NCBI GenBank assembly: GCA_017474845.1
Contig: JAFVGS010000028.1
Span: 1-32,245 of the forward strand
Source of the DNA: Prevotella sp.
Lineage (GTDB): Bacteria > Bacteroidota > Bacteroidia > Bacteroidales > Bacteroidaceae
DNA length: 32,245 nucleotides
Direction of reading: 5' to 3'
The notes under the pieces are model-generated. The model did no database searches. It had not been told where the DNA came from and saw only the letters and a program-made list of their open reading frames with translations. Shown here in pieces: positions 8,051 to 14,955 of this stretch. A program made the position numbers and the translations under genes. The stretch's first letter is position 1, and every line of letters starts with the position of its first letter.

Positions 8051-9516
8051 GGCTTACCTCCTTCCTTTACCGATACCAGCAACAGACGGTCGAGCAGCTC
8101 TGTGACGATGTCTGTCTCTGTGTGTATCTTTTGGGCCAGCTGTTTGGCTTCCTGATGGTCCATGTGGTGAAAGTCCTTATGTGCTTCGCTGACAATGTCC
8201 TTGATGTTGATGGCGGGCTGCAGCAGCTGGTCTGAGAGGTTTATCAGGAAGGCGTTCATCGCGCGTTCCGCCTGCTGGGCCTGTTCGGAGGCTTCCTGAA
8301 GAACAGCGTTGCTGTCTTCCAGTTGGTCGTTCATCTGTCGGATGTCGTCTATGCGGCTGGAGATGGACTGCTGCATGGCCTTGAAGCTTCGTTGCAGCGA
8401 GCCGATCTCATCAACACGTTTCGTGTCGGGCACATAGTCGTCATAGTGACCCTCAGAGAGTCGACGGGCTGTCTGTGCCAGGAGAATGAGAGGCTTGACG
8501 GACTTGCTGATAAAGAAGATACAGAACAGGAGCAGGGCAATCAGTCCGACGAAGGCTATCAGAAGTACGGTGGCCAGCAGCCTGGTGCTTGTACCCATGA
8601 TTTCACTTTCCGGGCAGACAATGGCAGCTATCCATCCTTTATAGCGGAACGGCTTGTAGAAGACATAGCTCGGCACGTCGTCGATGTCCACTTCCTTATA
8701 GCCGCTCTCTCCAGACATCATCGATTCGAGCAGCATCTCCATCTTCGTGTCGCGTTTGGGACCGTTGATCAGTTCGAACACGTTACGCCTGTTCATCTTC
8801 GTTGAGTCGGGATGTACGATATACCCTCCTTGGCGGCCGATGATCGAACAGTAGGAGCGGGGGAAAGGCTTCGTGTTGTTGATGAAGCCCGAAAGCCAGT
8901 TGAGTGGGATGTCCAGGCCTAAAATGCCAACCACTTTCCCTTCGCTGTCGTGGACGGGGAGGCTGTAGGTGGCGGGCTTCACGCTGTATTCGCCTTGCTC
9001 ATAAGGTCTCACCCAGTTGGCTTCGCCGTTTTCCATAGGAATGGTGTACCAGCTCTGCTCTAAATAGGATGTCTCGTCGTAGTGGTCGCTCTCAAGAATC
9101 TCTGACTGCTGTGTCGGGGAACCGCCGTCGATTGCTTTGCGGTAGGTATAGATAATGAACTCCCGATGGAAATAGGCAGTGTCCATGGCGATGGCGCAGC
9201 CGATAAGCGCAGGGTTATCTTCTACCATCTTCCTGCAGTCGCGGCTCAGGGCCTTAGGATCATCTAGATGACGCTCCATGTTCCATCCCACCATCCTTCC
9301 TGTCACCTCCACATTCCTCAGAACATTGTCGATACTAAGTCCCATACAATCGAGCGTCTCACTGGCCTTCGCCAATGCTTCTTCCTTCACGGCCTGGTGA
9401 GAGAAGTGATACATGACCGACAGCGTGGCAACAATCAGGATAGCTACAAACGTGACGACCCAGAGGCTCAGACGGACGGACATCCTGTTGCGTATTATCT
9501 TCAGTATCTTGGACAT
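8047..9516 (-). CDS. truncated Cache-HAMP sensor with pseudo-HisKA (His to Asp), third gene of the sensor operon
   Basis: 489 residues: TM helix about 16-36, Cache-type periplasmic domain to about 308 (SWYT, NWVRPY and YSLPVHDSEGKVVGI present), TM helix 312-334, HAMP to about 390, coiled coil, then a region that aligns with the HisKA helices of the neighbouring kinase. FLINLSDQLLQPAINI lines up with FLQDMSHQIRTPLNII, so the acceptor His is Asp429 while the following Pro is kept. The protein ends after the second helix and has no ATPase domain. It cannot autophosphorylate; its dimerisation helices suggest it pairs with the kinase translated from the overlapping next gene. The upstream kinase gene ends 4 nt before its start. 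Confidence 0.85.
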   Translation of the reverse strand: MSKILKIIRNRMSVRLSLWVVTFVAILIVATLSVMYHFSHQAVKEEALAKASETLDCMGLSIDNVLRNVEVTGRMVGWNMERHLDDPKALSRDCRKMVEDNPALIGCAIAMDTAYFHREFIIYTYRKAIDGGSPTQQSEILESDHYDETSYLEQSWYTIPMENGEANWVRPYEQGEYSVKPATYSLPVHDSEGKVVGILGLDIPLNWLSGFINNTKPFPRSYCSIIGRQGGYIVHPDSTKMNRRNVFELINGPKRDTKMEMLLESMMSGESGYKEVDIDDVPSYVFYKPFRYKGWIAAIVCPESEIMGTSTRLLATVLLIAFVGLIALLLFCIFFISKSVKPLILLAQTARRLSEGHYDDYVPDTKRVDEIGSLQRSFKAMQQSISSRIDDIRQMNDQLEDSNAVLQEASEQAQQAERAMNAFLINLSDQLLQPAINIKDIVSEAHKDFHHMDHQEAKQLAQKIHTETDIVTELLDRLLLVSVKEGGKP

Positions 9517-9520
9517 GCTG

Positions 9521-11464
9521 CTATTTGATCTTTGGCAGTTCTATGATCATTCGACAACCGTTATTGTAGGTCTCGTCGATGAATACATCTCCACCGAGGT
9601 TGTGGATATGGCGTCTGGCCAGCGCAAGTCCGAGTCCGAGGCCTTCGGAGAGGTCGTTTACCTTCGTGAACATCTCGAACATGCGTTCGCATTCCTTCTT
9701 GGGGATGCCGGGGCCTTCGTCCTGTACGATGAAGCGAATCTTCGACAAGTATTCCGTTACCCTGAGCCATGCATAGCCGCCCGTGGAATGGTTGGCGGCA
9801 TTGATGAGCAGTTCGCGGACGCTCAGCATCAGGTAGTGGTGGTTGGCACTGATAGAGAAATCATCGGGAAGATCGACGGTGAGTCTGAAGTCGATGTCGG
9901 GATAGTTCTCCCTGGCTTTGGCGATGCTCTCCTGAGCCACCTCCAGACATGACACCTCCTCGTTCTTGCTTGCATAGAGTTCCTGAGTGACACCCCTGGC
10001 GGAACAGTCGGCGAGCATGAGCACCATCCGGTTGAGTAACACAGCATTGTGGCGCATCATGTCGGTAATTTTTTTGGCCTCTTCGTCTGGCATGAGGCCC
10101 TTGCTCTCTTTCAGGATCTGCGCGAAGCCCATGATGATGTTCAAGGGTGTGCGGATCTGATGTGACACGTTCTGGATGAACAGCGTCTTCTGCTGGCTGG
10201 AGGCTTTCGCCAGTTCGCTGGTATGCACCAGTTCCTCGTTACGGCGCGAGGCCTCTTCGTTCATCTGTCGGATCTCGTTCACGTGATTGTTGAGTGAATC
10301 CTGCATCGCGGCGAAACTGTTCTGCAGACGTCCCACGACGTCGTTAGTCGGACTTCGTGGTATCTGTTGGTCGTAGTGTCCTTGGGCAATGCGATGCAGG
10401 TTGCCTGTCAGTTTGTTCAGCGGATGGATGGCATGGGCCACGGTGACACTGCTGAACAGCATAACGAGCAGGAGACCGATGAAAAAAAGCGGCGCGATAA
10501 TATAGTTCATCCGGTTGTAACACCTGAGGATGCTTCTCTCCGGACTGACGAGAGCGAGGCTCCAGTTGGTGCCGGGCACTGCCTGATAGCTGACGAGGCA
10601 CTGCTCTCCGTTGCTCCTGACGCTCATGCTGCCTGTCTTGCCTGTGGTCATCTCATGTCCCAGGGCGAAGATGTCAGCATTCTCGCGGGGGTTGGCGTCG
10701 CTGTAGATGGTGTTGGTGAAGAGTTGCGCCGTATCGGGATGGAGGAAGTAGCGGCCTTCATCGCCTGTCATCATGAAGTAGGAACCCTCGTAGGGCGTCT
10801 CTGAGGTGATAACTTTCGAGAGGCGTATCAGTGAGAGGTCGGTGGAGATGACACCCACGAATTGCTTCTCGTCGTTGTACAGAGGCTTGCTGTAAGAGGC
10901 GATCATGCCGTCGAGGGTGAGGGATAGGGAGTCACTCTCGTCGTAATAGACCACCCAGCAGGGCTTTCCCTGGAGGTGTGGCGTCTTATACCATACCTTC
11001 TCGAAATACTCATAGGGTTCTTCGATGACGGTGGTGATGGTGTCTGATTCCCGGACGGTGTAGGCCGAGAAGTTCCTGCCGTATTTTGGGAAGATGTTAG
11101 GCTCGGTGCTGATGGAACAGCCGTCGATATGTCCGTTGAGCACGACGATACTGCGCGAGATGGCCAGGAGGGAATCTGGCTGCAGATTGGCCGTTGCTTC
11201 CCAGTCGTTGACGTCGGTGGCCGTCTCCACGATGTCCATAAAGCGTGTGATATGCTGCATGGTGGTGTTCACCACGCTGGCAGCATGTTCAGTGGCTTCT
11301 TTCTTCACCTTCTCCCTCGAATGGATGAAGAGGAAACCTATGGAAAGGGCAAAGATGGGTATGGCCATGAGCAGGATGCCCAGGCTGAGCTTCCAGGATA
11401 GCGATTGGCGGATATGTCGTATTATATTATTATCCATTTGTCCATTCCTTGATTCGTTATCCAT
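9521..11464 (-). CDS. Cache-HAMP sensor histidine kinase (complete), second gene of the sensor operon
   Basis: 647 residues from the ATG at 11464, or 638 from an ATG at 11437. The latter (MDNNIIRHIRQSLSWKL) matches the N termini of its paralogues better and has AAGGA 8 nt upstream. TM helix about 27-46, Cache-type domain with VWYK and GKPCW, TM helix 322-342, HAMP, HisKA with NVSHQIRTPLN (H435), and HATPase with RELLINAANH, DEGPGIP and GLGLGLALA. Overall it is a close paralogue of the kinase at 6140-8050. The 11464 start overlaps the stop of the upstream truncated sensor by 8 bp, and that junction lies in a 7-8-bp repeat array, so the first nine residues may be repeat-derived. Confidence 0.9.
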   Translation of the reverse strand: MDNESRNGQMDNNIIRHIRQSLSWKLSLGILLMAIPIFALSIGFLFIHSREKVKKEATEHAASVVNTTMQHITRFMDIVETATDVNDWEATANLQPDSLLAISRSIVVLNGHIDGCSISTEPNIFPKYGRNFSAYTVRESDTITTVIEEPYEYFEKVWYKTPHLQGKPCWVVYYDESDSLSLTLDGMIASYSKPLYNDEKQFVGVISTDLSLIRLSKVITSETPYEGSYFMMTGDEGRYFLHPDTAQLFTNTIYSDANPRENADIFALGHEMTTGKTGSMSVRSNGEQCLVSYQAVPGTNWSLALVSPERSILRCYNRMNYIIAPLFFIGLLLVMLFSSVTVAHAIHPLNKLTGNLHRIAQGHYDQQIPRSPTNDVVGRLQNSFAAMQDSLNNHVNEIRQMNEEASRRNEELVHTSELAKASSQQKTLFIQNVSHQIRTPLNIIMGFAQILKESKGLMPDEEAKKITDMMRHNAVLLNRMVLMLADCSARGVTQELYASKNEEVSCLEVAQESIAKARENYPDIDFRLTVDLPDDFSISANHHYLMLSVRELLINAANHSTGGYAWLRVTEYLSKIRFIVQDEGPGIPKKECERMFEMFTKVNDLSEGLGLGLALARRHIHNLGGDVFIDETYNNGCRMIIELPKIK

Positions 11465-11469
11465 TGTCC
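11429..11469. repeat. degenerate 7-8-bp array spanning a stop/start junction in the sensor operon
   Basis: On the minus strand, successive ATGGAC/ATGGAT-like units cover the last codons of the truncated sensor (KDNG) and the first codons of the kinase (MDNESRNGQMDNN). The units resemble the ATGGACA/ATGGATA array at 4548. The array supplies both the stop codon and two candidate start codons. Confidence 0.55.
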
Positions 11470-12809
11470 TTGATCTTCTCCGACTCGGCGATGAGTTGGT
11501 TCAGCAGTGCCGTTACCTTCTCGCCCCGTAGTTGTATGCCATCCACCAGTTGGCAAGTCTCCTCTTCCGTCAGCTGGTTGTCTGACTGGCTGATGGTCAG
11601 CACACGTTGGCGGATGCCGTCCACAGGTGACATCATCTGGTCTGACATGTTATAGAGGAAGTTCGTTTTCATGCGTTCTGCTGCCTGGGCCTGCTCGTAG
11701 GTCGTCTGCAGCTCCTCACCGCGCTGTTTGAGTGTCGCCATCAGCTGGCTCATCTCTCCCATACGGGTGGCAAGTGACTGCTGCATCTCACGGAAGTGGT
11801 TCTGCAGGCGTCCCACTTCGTCTTGTCTTCTGCTGTACTGGATGGATTCCTGATAGTCCCCCTCTGCTATACGCTGTGCCGACCTCTCCAGTGTCCTCAG
11901 AGGCAACAGCTGGCGGCGGATGTAGAAACGGCACGACAGGAAAAGCAGCAGCAGTCCGATGACGGCGATGATGAGTACGGTATAAAGCAGATGGTTGTAG
12001 TCACCGAAGATGTCTTCCTCAGGATAGACGATGCCGGCACTCCATCCGAGTCTCGACATGGCGCGCCCCGTCACTTCGGCACGCTCAAAGGGCCTGTAGA
12101 ACACGTAGTAGTCCTCGCCGTTGAGATTAAAGTACTTATAGCCTGTCTCTCCATTCAACATGGCTTGTGCGGCTTCTGCCATCGAGGGGTGGCCGTCTTT
12201 GACGAATTCGAGGATGTTCTTGTTCAGTGCCGTGCTGTCTGGATGGACGATGACCGTGCCGTCGTTCTTCAGCAGCGTGCAGAAGGAATTGGGTGAGGGC
12301 TTGGCGTCGAGCAGGATTTTGGAGATGAGTGTCAGCGATACGTCAACATCCATCACGCCCACTTTCCGCATCTTGTCGAAGAGGGGAAGACGGAAGGTAG
12401 TGATAGCTGTGACGTTCTTCTCCTCGGGGTCGATCCATCCGGTGAAGATGGAGTCGGCAGCAGTACTGTCATTATCCCAGGTGATGGAGCAATCGGTGAT
12501 GTAGGGTGTCGTCTCCACCAGCTTGCGGGTGTAAACCTCCAACTTTTCGGGCTGGTGGATATGGGGCAGCATCTTCCAGTAGATATTGCCGGAGGACTGC
12601 TCCACTTTCAGCAGGATATTGTCGATGCGCTGTATGGTTGCCTCCAGTGTCTGGCTGGCATCCTGAAGGGCTTCTTCCTTAACGGCCTTCCGCGAAAAAA
12701 CAAAGATGATCAGCAAAGCCACCAACAGGAGTGTTGCCAGCGCCACGATGACTGCCAGACTCAGTCTGAAAGACAAGGTCCTGGTGATTAACCTCGGTAG
12801 TTTAGCCAT
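11457..12809 (-). CDS. truncated Cache-HAMP sensor with pseudo-HisKA (His to Asp), first gene of the sensor operon
   Basis: I place the start at the ATG at 12809 (MAKLPRLITRTLSFRLSLAV, 450 residues): it aligns with the paralogues and lies just after a promoter box, whereas longer in-frame starts run through the promoter region. TM helix about 16-38, a shortened periplasmic Cache-type domain that lacks the WY...GKPCW stretch of the other three proteins, TM helix 275-296, HAMP and coiled coil. Then comes a HisKA-like segment, FLYNMSDQMMSPVDGI, in which Asp390 replaces the acceptor His. There is no ATPase domain; the protein ends after the second DHp-like helix. The pairing with the next complete kinase repeats what is seen at 8047-9516 and 6140-8050. 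Confidence 0.83.
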   Translation of the reverse strand: MAKLPRLITRTLSFRLSLAVIVALATLLLVALLIIFVFSRKAVKEEALQDASQTLEATIQRIDNILLKVEQSSGNIYWKMLPHIHQPEKLEVYTRKLVETTPYITDCSITWDNDSTAADSIFTGWIDPEEKNVTAITTFRLPLFDKMRKVGVMDVDVSLTLISKILLDAKPSPNSFCTLLKNDGTVIVHPDSTALNKNILEFVKDGHPSMAEAAQAMLNGETGYKYFNLNGEDYYVFYRPFERAEVTGRAMSRLGWSAGIVYPEEDIFGDYNHLLYTVLIIAVIGLLLLFLSCRFYIRRQLLPLRTLERSAQRIAEGDYQESIQYSRRQDEVGRLQNHFREMQQSLATRMGEMSQLMATLKQRGEELQTTYEQAQAAERMKTNFLYNMSDQMMSPVDGIRQRVLTISQSDNQLTEEETCQLVDGIQLRGEKVTALLNQLIAESEKIKDNG

Positions 12810-12817
12810 ATCTGCGG

Positions 12818-12825
12818 CAAATATA
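12818..12825 (-). promoter_or_regulatory. -7 promoter box (TATATTTG) of the sensor operon
   Basis: TATATTTG on the minus strand matches TAnnTTTG and is only 8 nt from the ATG at 12809, so the transcript would have almost no leader. No good TTTG -33 element is seen. Confidence 0.55.
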
Positions 12826-12900
12826 CGAAAAAACTTTGATAATTGCGTCATAAAATCGGAAAAATTATTAAAAATAGGTATAATATACCAACTTTTTTCG

Positions 12901-12908
12901 TATATTTG
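12901..12908 (+). promoter_or_regulatory. -7 promoter box (TATATTTG) of the catabolic operon
   Basis: TATATTTG lies 28 nt upstream of the amidohydrolase ATG at 12937. It is the same octamer as the divergent sensor-operon box, and both sit in one AT-rich 127-bp region, which could be co-regulated. Confidence 0.6.
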
Positions 12909-12936
12909 CACCCATAAAACCATAACTTGGTCAAAA

Positions 12937-13875
12937 ATGAACCTATTTCCCATTATTGATGCGCATAGTCATCTGTGGCTTCGGCAGGACACCCAGTGGG
13001 ACGGAAAACCGATCCGTACCCTCACCAACGGGCGCTCTCTCTTCCTTGACGATGAGGTACAGATGCTGCCCCCTTTTATGATCGACGGACGGAATACTGC
13101 CGAGGTCTTCCTCTCGAACATGGACTACGCCCAAGTGTCGGCAGCCGTTGTCGTACAGGAGTTCATCGACGGCATCCAGAATGACTACCTCGCAGAGGTT
13201 AAGCAACAGTATCCGGACCGTTTTTTTGTCTTTGGCATGGTCGACTATCTCCATGATGGGTTCTATGATCATGCGCAGGCTTTGTTGGATCAGGGCTTCA
13301 AAGGTCTTGCCATTCCTGGGCATAGACTCTTGGGGCGTTCGCTCACCGATGACGAGATGATGCGGATGTTCAGACTCATGGAGTCCCAAGGTTCCCTGCT
13401 CTCCATCACCTTGGCCGATGGCGACCGTCAGGTGGAGGAGTTGCAGGAGGTCATCAGTGAGTGTCCGCAGCTGAAGATTGCCATAGGCCACTTAGGCATG
13501 GCCAATCCGCCCGTCACCCCTCCATGGGAGAACGATAGCTGGCGGCACCAGATTCTCTTGGCGCGTCATGAGAATGTCTATGTCGAGACGGGTGGTATCA
13601 CGTGGCTCTACAATTCTGAGTTCTACCCTTTCCCATCCGCAGTGCGGGCCATCAGGGAGGCTGCTGAGCTCGTGGGTATGGAGAAACTGATGTGGGGCAG
13701 CGACTATCCCCGCACCATCACCGCCATCACCTACCGCATGTCGTATGATTTCCTCGTGAAGTCCAGCGAACTCTCTGAGGACGAGAAACGTCAGCTGTTA
13801 GGTCTCAATGCCCAGCGTCTCTATGGCTTTGAGGACCTCAAGCCTCTTCCATATATCAAGAATATGAGTGAATGA
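12937..13875 (+). CDS. amidohydrolase-2 family TIM-barrel hydrolase, probably a sugar-acid lactonase
   Basis: 312 residues from the ATG at 12937 (MNLFPIIDAHSHLW), chosen because the conserved family N terminus begins here and a promoter box precedes it. IDAHSHLW (H10, H12) supplies metal ligands, AIGHLGMANP a later His, and LMWGSDYPRT the typical late Asp. This family (COG3618-like) includes L-fucono-, L-rhamnono- and related lactonases and some decarboxylases. There is no signal peptide, so it is cytosolic. It heads an operon with a sugar-acid-type dehydrogenase, GH31 and GH43, which favours a role in oxidative catabolism of a sugar released by those enzymes; the exact substrate is unknown. 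The last codons lie in a short AGTGAA-like tract. Confidence 0.75.
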   Translation: MNLFPIIDAHSHLWLRQDTQWDGKPIRTLTNGRSLFLDDEVQMLPPFMIDGRNTAEVFLSNMDYAQVSAAVVVQEFIDGIQNDYLAEVKQQYPDRFFVFGMVDYLHDGFYDHAQALLDQGFKGLAIPGHRLLGRSLTDDEMMRMFRLMESQGSLLSITLADGDRQVEELQEVISECPQLKIAIGHLGMANPPVTPPWENDSWRHQILLARHENVYVETGGITWLYNSEFYPFPSAVRAIREAAELVGMEKLMWGSDYPRTITAITYRMSYDFLVKSSELSEDEKRQLLGLNAQRLYGFEDLKPLPYIKNMSE

Positions 13876-13925
13876 AAGTGAAAAGAGCCTGTAATCTGTG
13901 GTTAATTGATAAAAATTAGATAAAC

Positions 13926-14945
13926 GTGAAAGCAATTCAGATTTTAGAGCCGTCGGTGATGAAGGTCATCGATATGGCAGCGCCCCAGGCGGGCGATGAT
14001 GAGGTGCTCCTGAAGATGGAGTATGTAGGTTTTTGTGGCAGTGACCTGAGCACCTTCCGTGGTGGCAATCCGATGGTGCGCATGCCAGTAGTGCCTGGCC
14101 ATGAGGTGGGAGCTACGATCGTCAGCGTCGGCAAGAATGTGCCTGAGGGTTTGAAGTCTGGCATGACCGTGACCGTCAACCCCTACACGAATTGTGGCAA
14201 GTGTGCCTCCTGCCGCAATGGCCGTGTGAACGCTTGTCAGCATAATGAGACCCTCGGCGTACAGCGCTGGGGAGCCATGTGCGAGTATATCGCCCTGCCT
14301 TGGGAGAAAGTAATTCCCGCAGGACTGCTCACACCCCGTACCTGTGCCCTCATCGAACCTATGAGTGTGGGCTTCCATGCTGTCAGCCGTGCACAGGTGA
14401 CAGATATAGACGTGGTGGTTGTCATTGGCTGTGGTATGGTGGGAATGGGTGCCGTTGTACGCTCTGCCCAGCGTGGCGCTACCGTCGTGGCTGCCGATAT
14501 CGATGACGAGAAACTTGCCATCGCCCGTGAGATGGGTGCCAGTTATACCATTAATACCTTGAAGGATGATGTCCATGCCCGTCTGTTGGAGATGACCTCC
14601 GGCTATGGCCCTGATGTGGTGATCGAGGCCGTGGGCAGTCCTGCGACCTATCAGATGGCCGTCGATGAGGTAGCCTTCACAGGACGTGTCATCTGCATCG
14701 GCTATGCGAAGACGGAGGTATCGTTCCAGACGAAGTATTTCGTGCAGAAGGAACTCGACATCCGTGGATCGCGCAATGCCCAGCCTTCCGACTTCCGAGC
14801 CGTCATCCACTACCTCGAGCGTGGCACATGTCCCGTAGACCGTCTCATCACCCGTGAGGTCAGTCCCGAGGAGGCTCCGGAGGCCTTGCAGTGGTGGCAT
14901 GAGAACCCAGGTAAGGTGTTCCGTATTTTAGTTAATTTCAAATAA
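13926..14945 (+). CDS. zinc-dependent medium-chain dehydrogenase, L-galactonate/sugar-acid dehydrogenase-like
   Basis: 339 residues with a GTG start; the next ATG would remove conserved N-terminal sequence. Catalytic zinc ligands are C37, H59-E60 (GHE) and E144; the structural zinc cysteines are 90, 93, 96 and 104. The Rossmann motif is GCGMVG (168-173). The GSRNAQPSDF motif near the end resembles GSRN(A)TPEDF in E. coli LgoD/YjjN-type L-galactonate 5-dehydrogenases, so oxidation of a sugar acid or polyol is likely. Cytosolic. It lies 50 nt after the lactonase-like gene and 10 nt before GH31, so it is in the operon. Together with the lactonase it suggests a lactone, aldonate, ketoaldonate route for a hexose or deoxyhexose, which is an inference. 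Confidence 0.8.
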   Translation: MKAIQILEPSVMKVIDMAAPQAGDDEVLLKMEYVGFCGSDLSTFRGGNPMVRMPVVPGHEVGATIVSVGKNVPEGLKSGMTVTVNPYTNCGKCASCRNGRVNACQHNETLGVQRWGAMCEYIALPWEKVIPAGLLTPRTCALIEPMSVGFHAVSRAQVTDIDVVVVIGCGMVGMGAVVRSAQRGATVVAADIDDEKLAIAREMGASYTINTLKDDVHARLLEMTSGYGPDVVIEAVGSPATYQMAVDEVAFTGRVICIGYAKTEVSFQTKYFVQKELDIRGSRNAQPSDFRAVIHYLERGTCPVDRLITREVSPEEAPEALQWWHENPGKVFRILVNFK

Positions 14946-14955
14946 ACCAACACTT

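Noticed and set aside
6140-12809. Hybrid two-component system regulators typical of polysaccharide loci
   Set aside because: None of the four proteins has a receiver or AraC-type domain, and they carry Cache domains, not a Y_Y_Y/propeller sensor.
12706-12936. Longer start of the amidohydrolase
   Set aside because: The extension overlaps the sensor gene antisense and the promoter; the conserved family start is at 12937.
12810-12953. Longer start of the first truncated sensor (MGNRFIFDQV...)
   Set aside because: The extra 48 codons run through the divergent promoter region and do not align with the paralogues; the ATG at 12809 is better.
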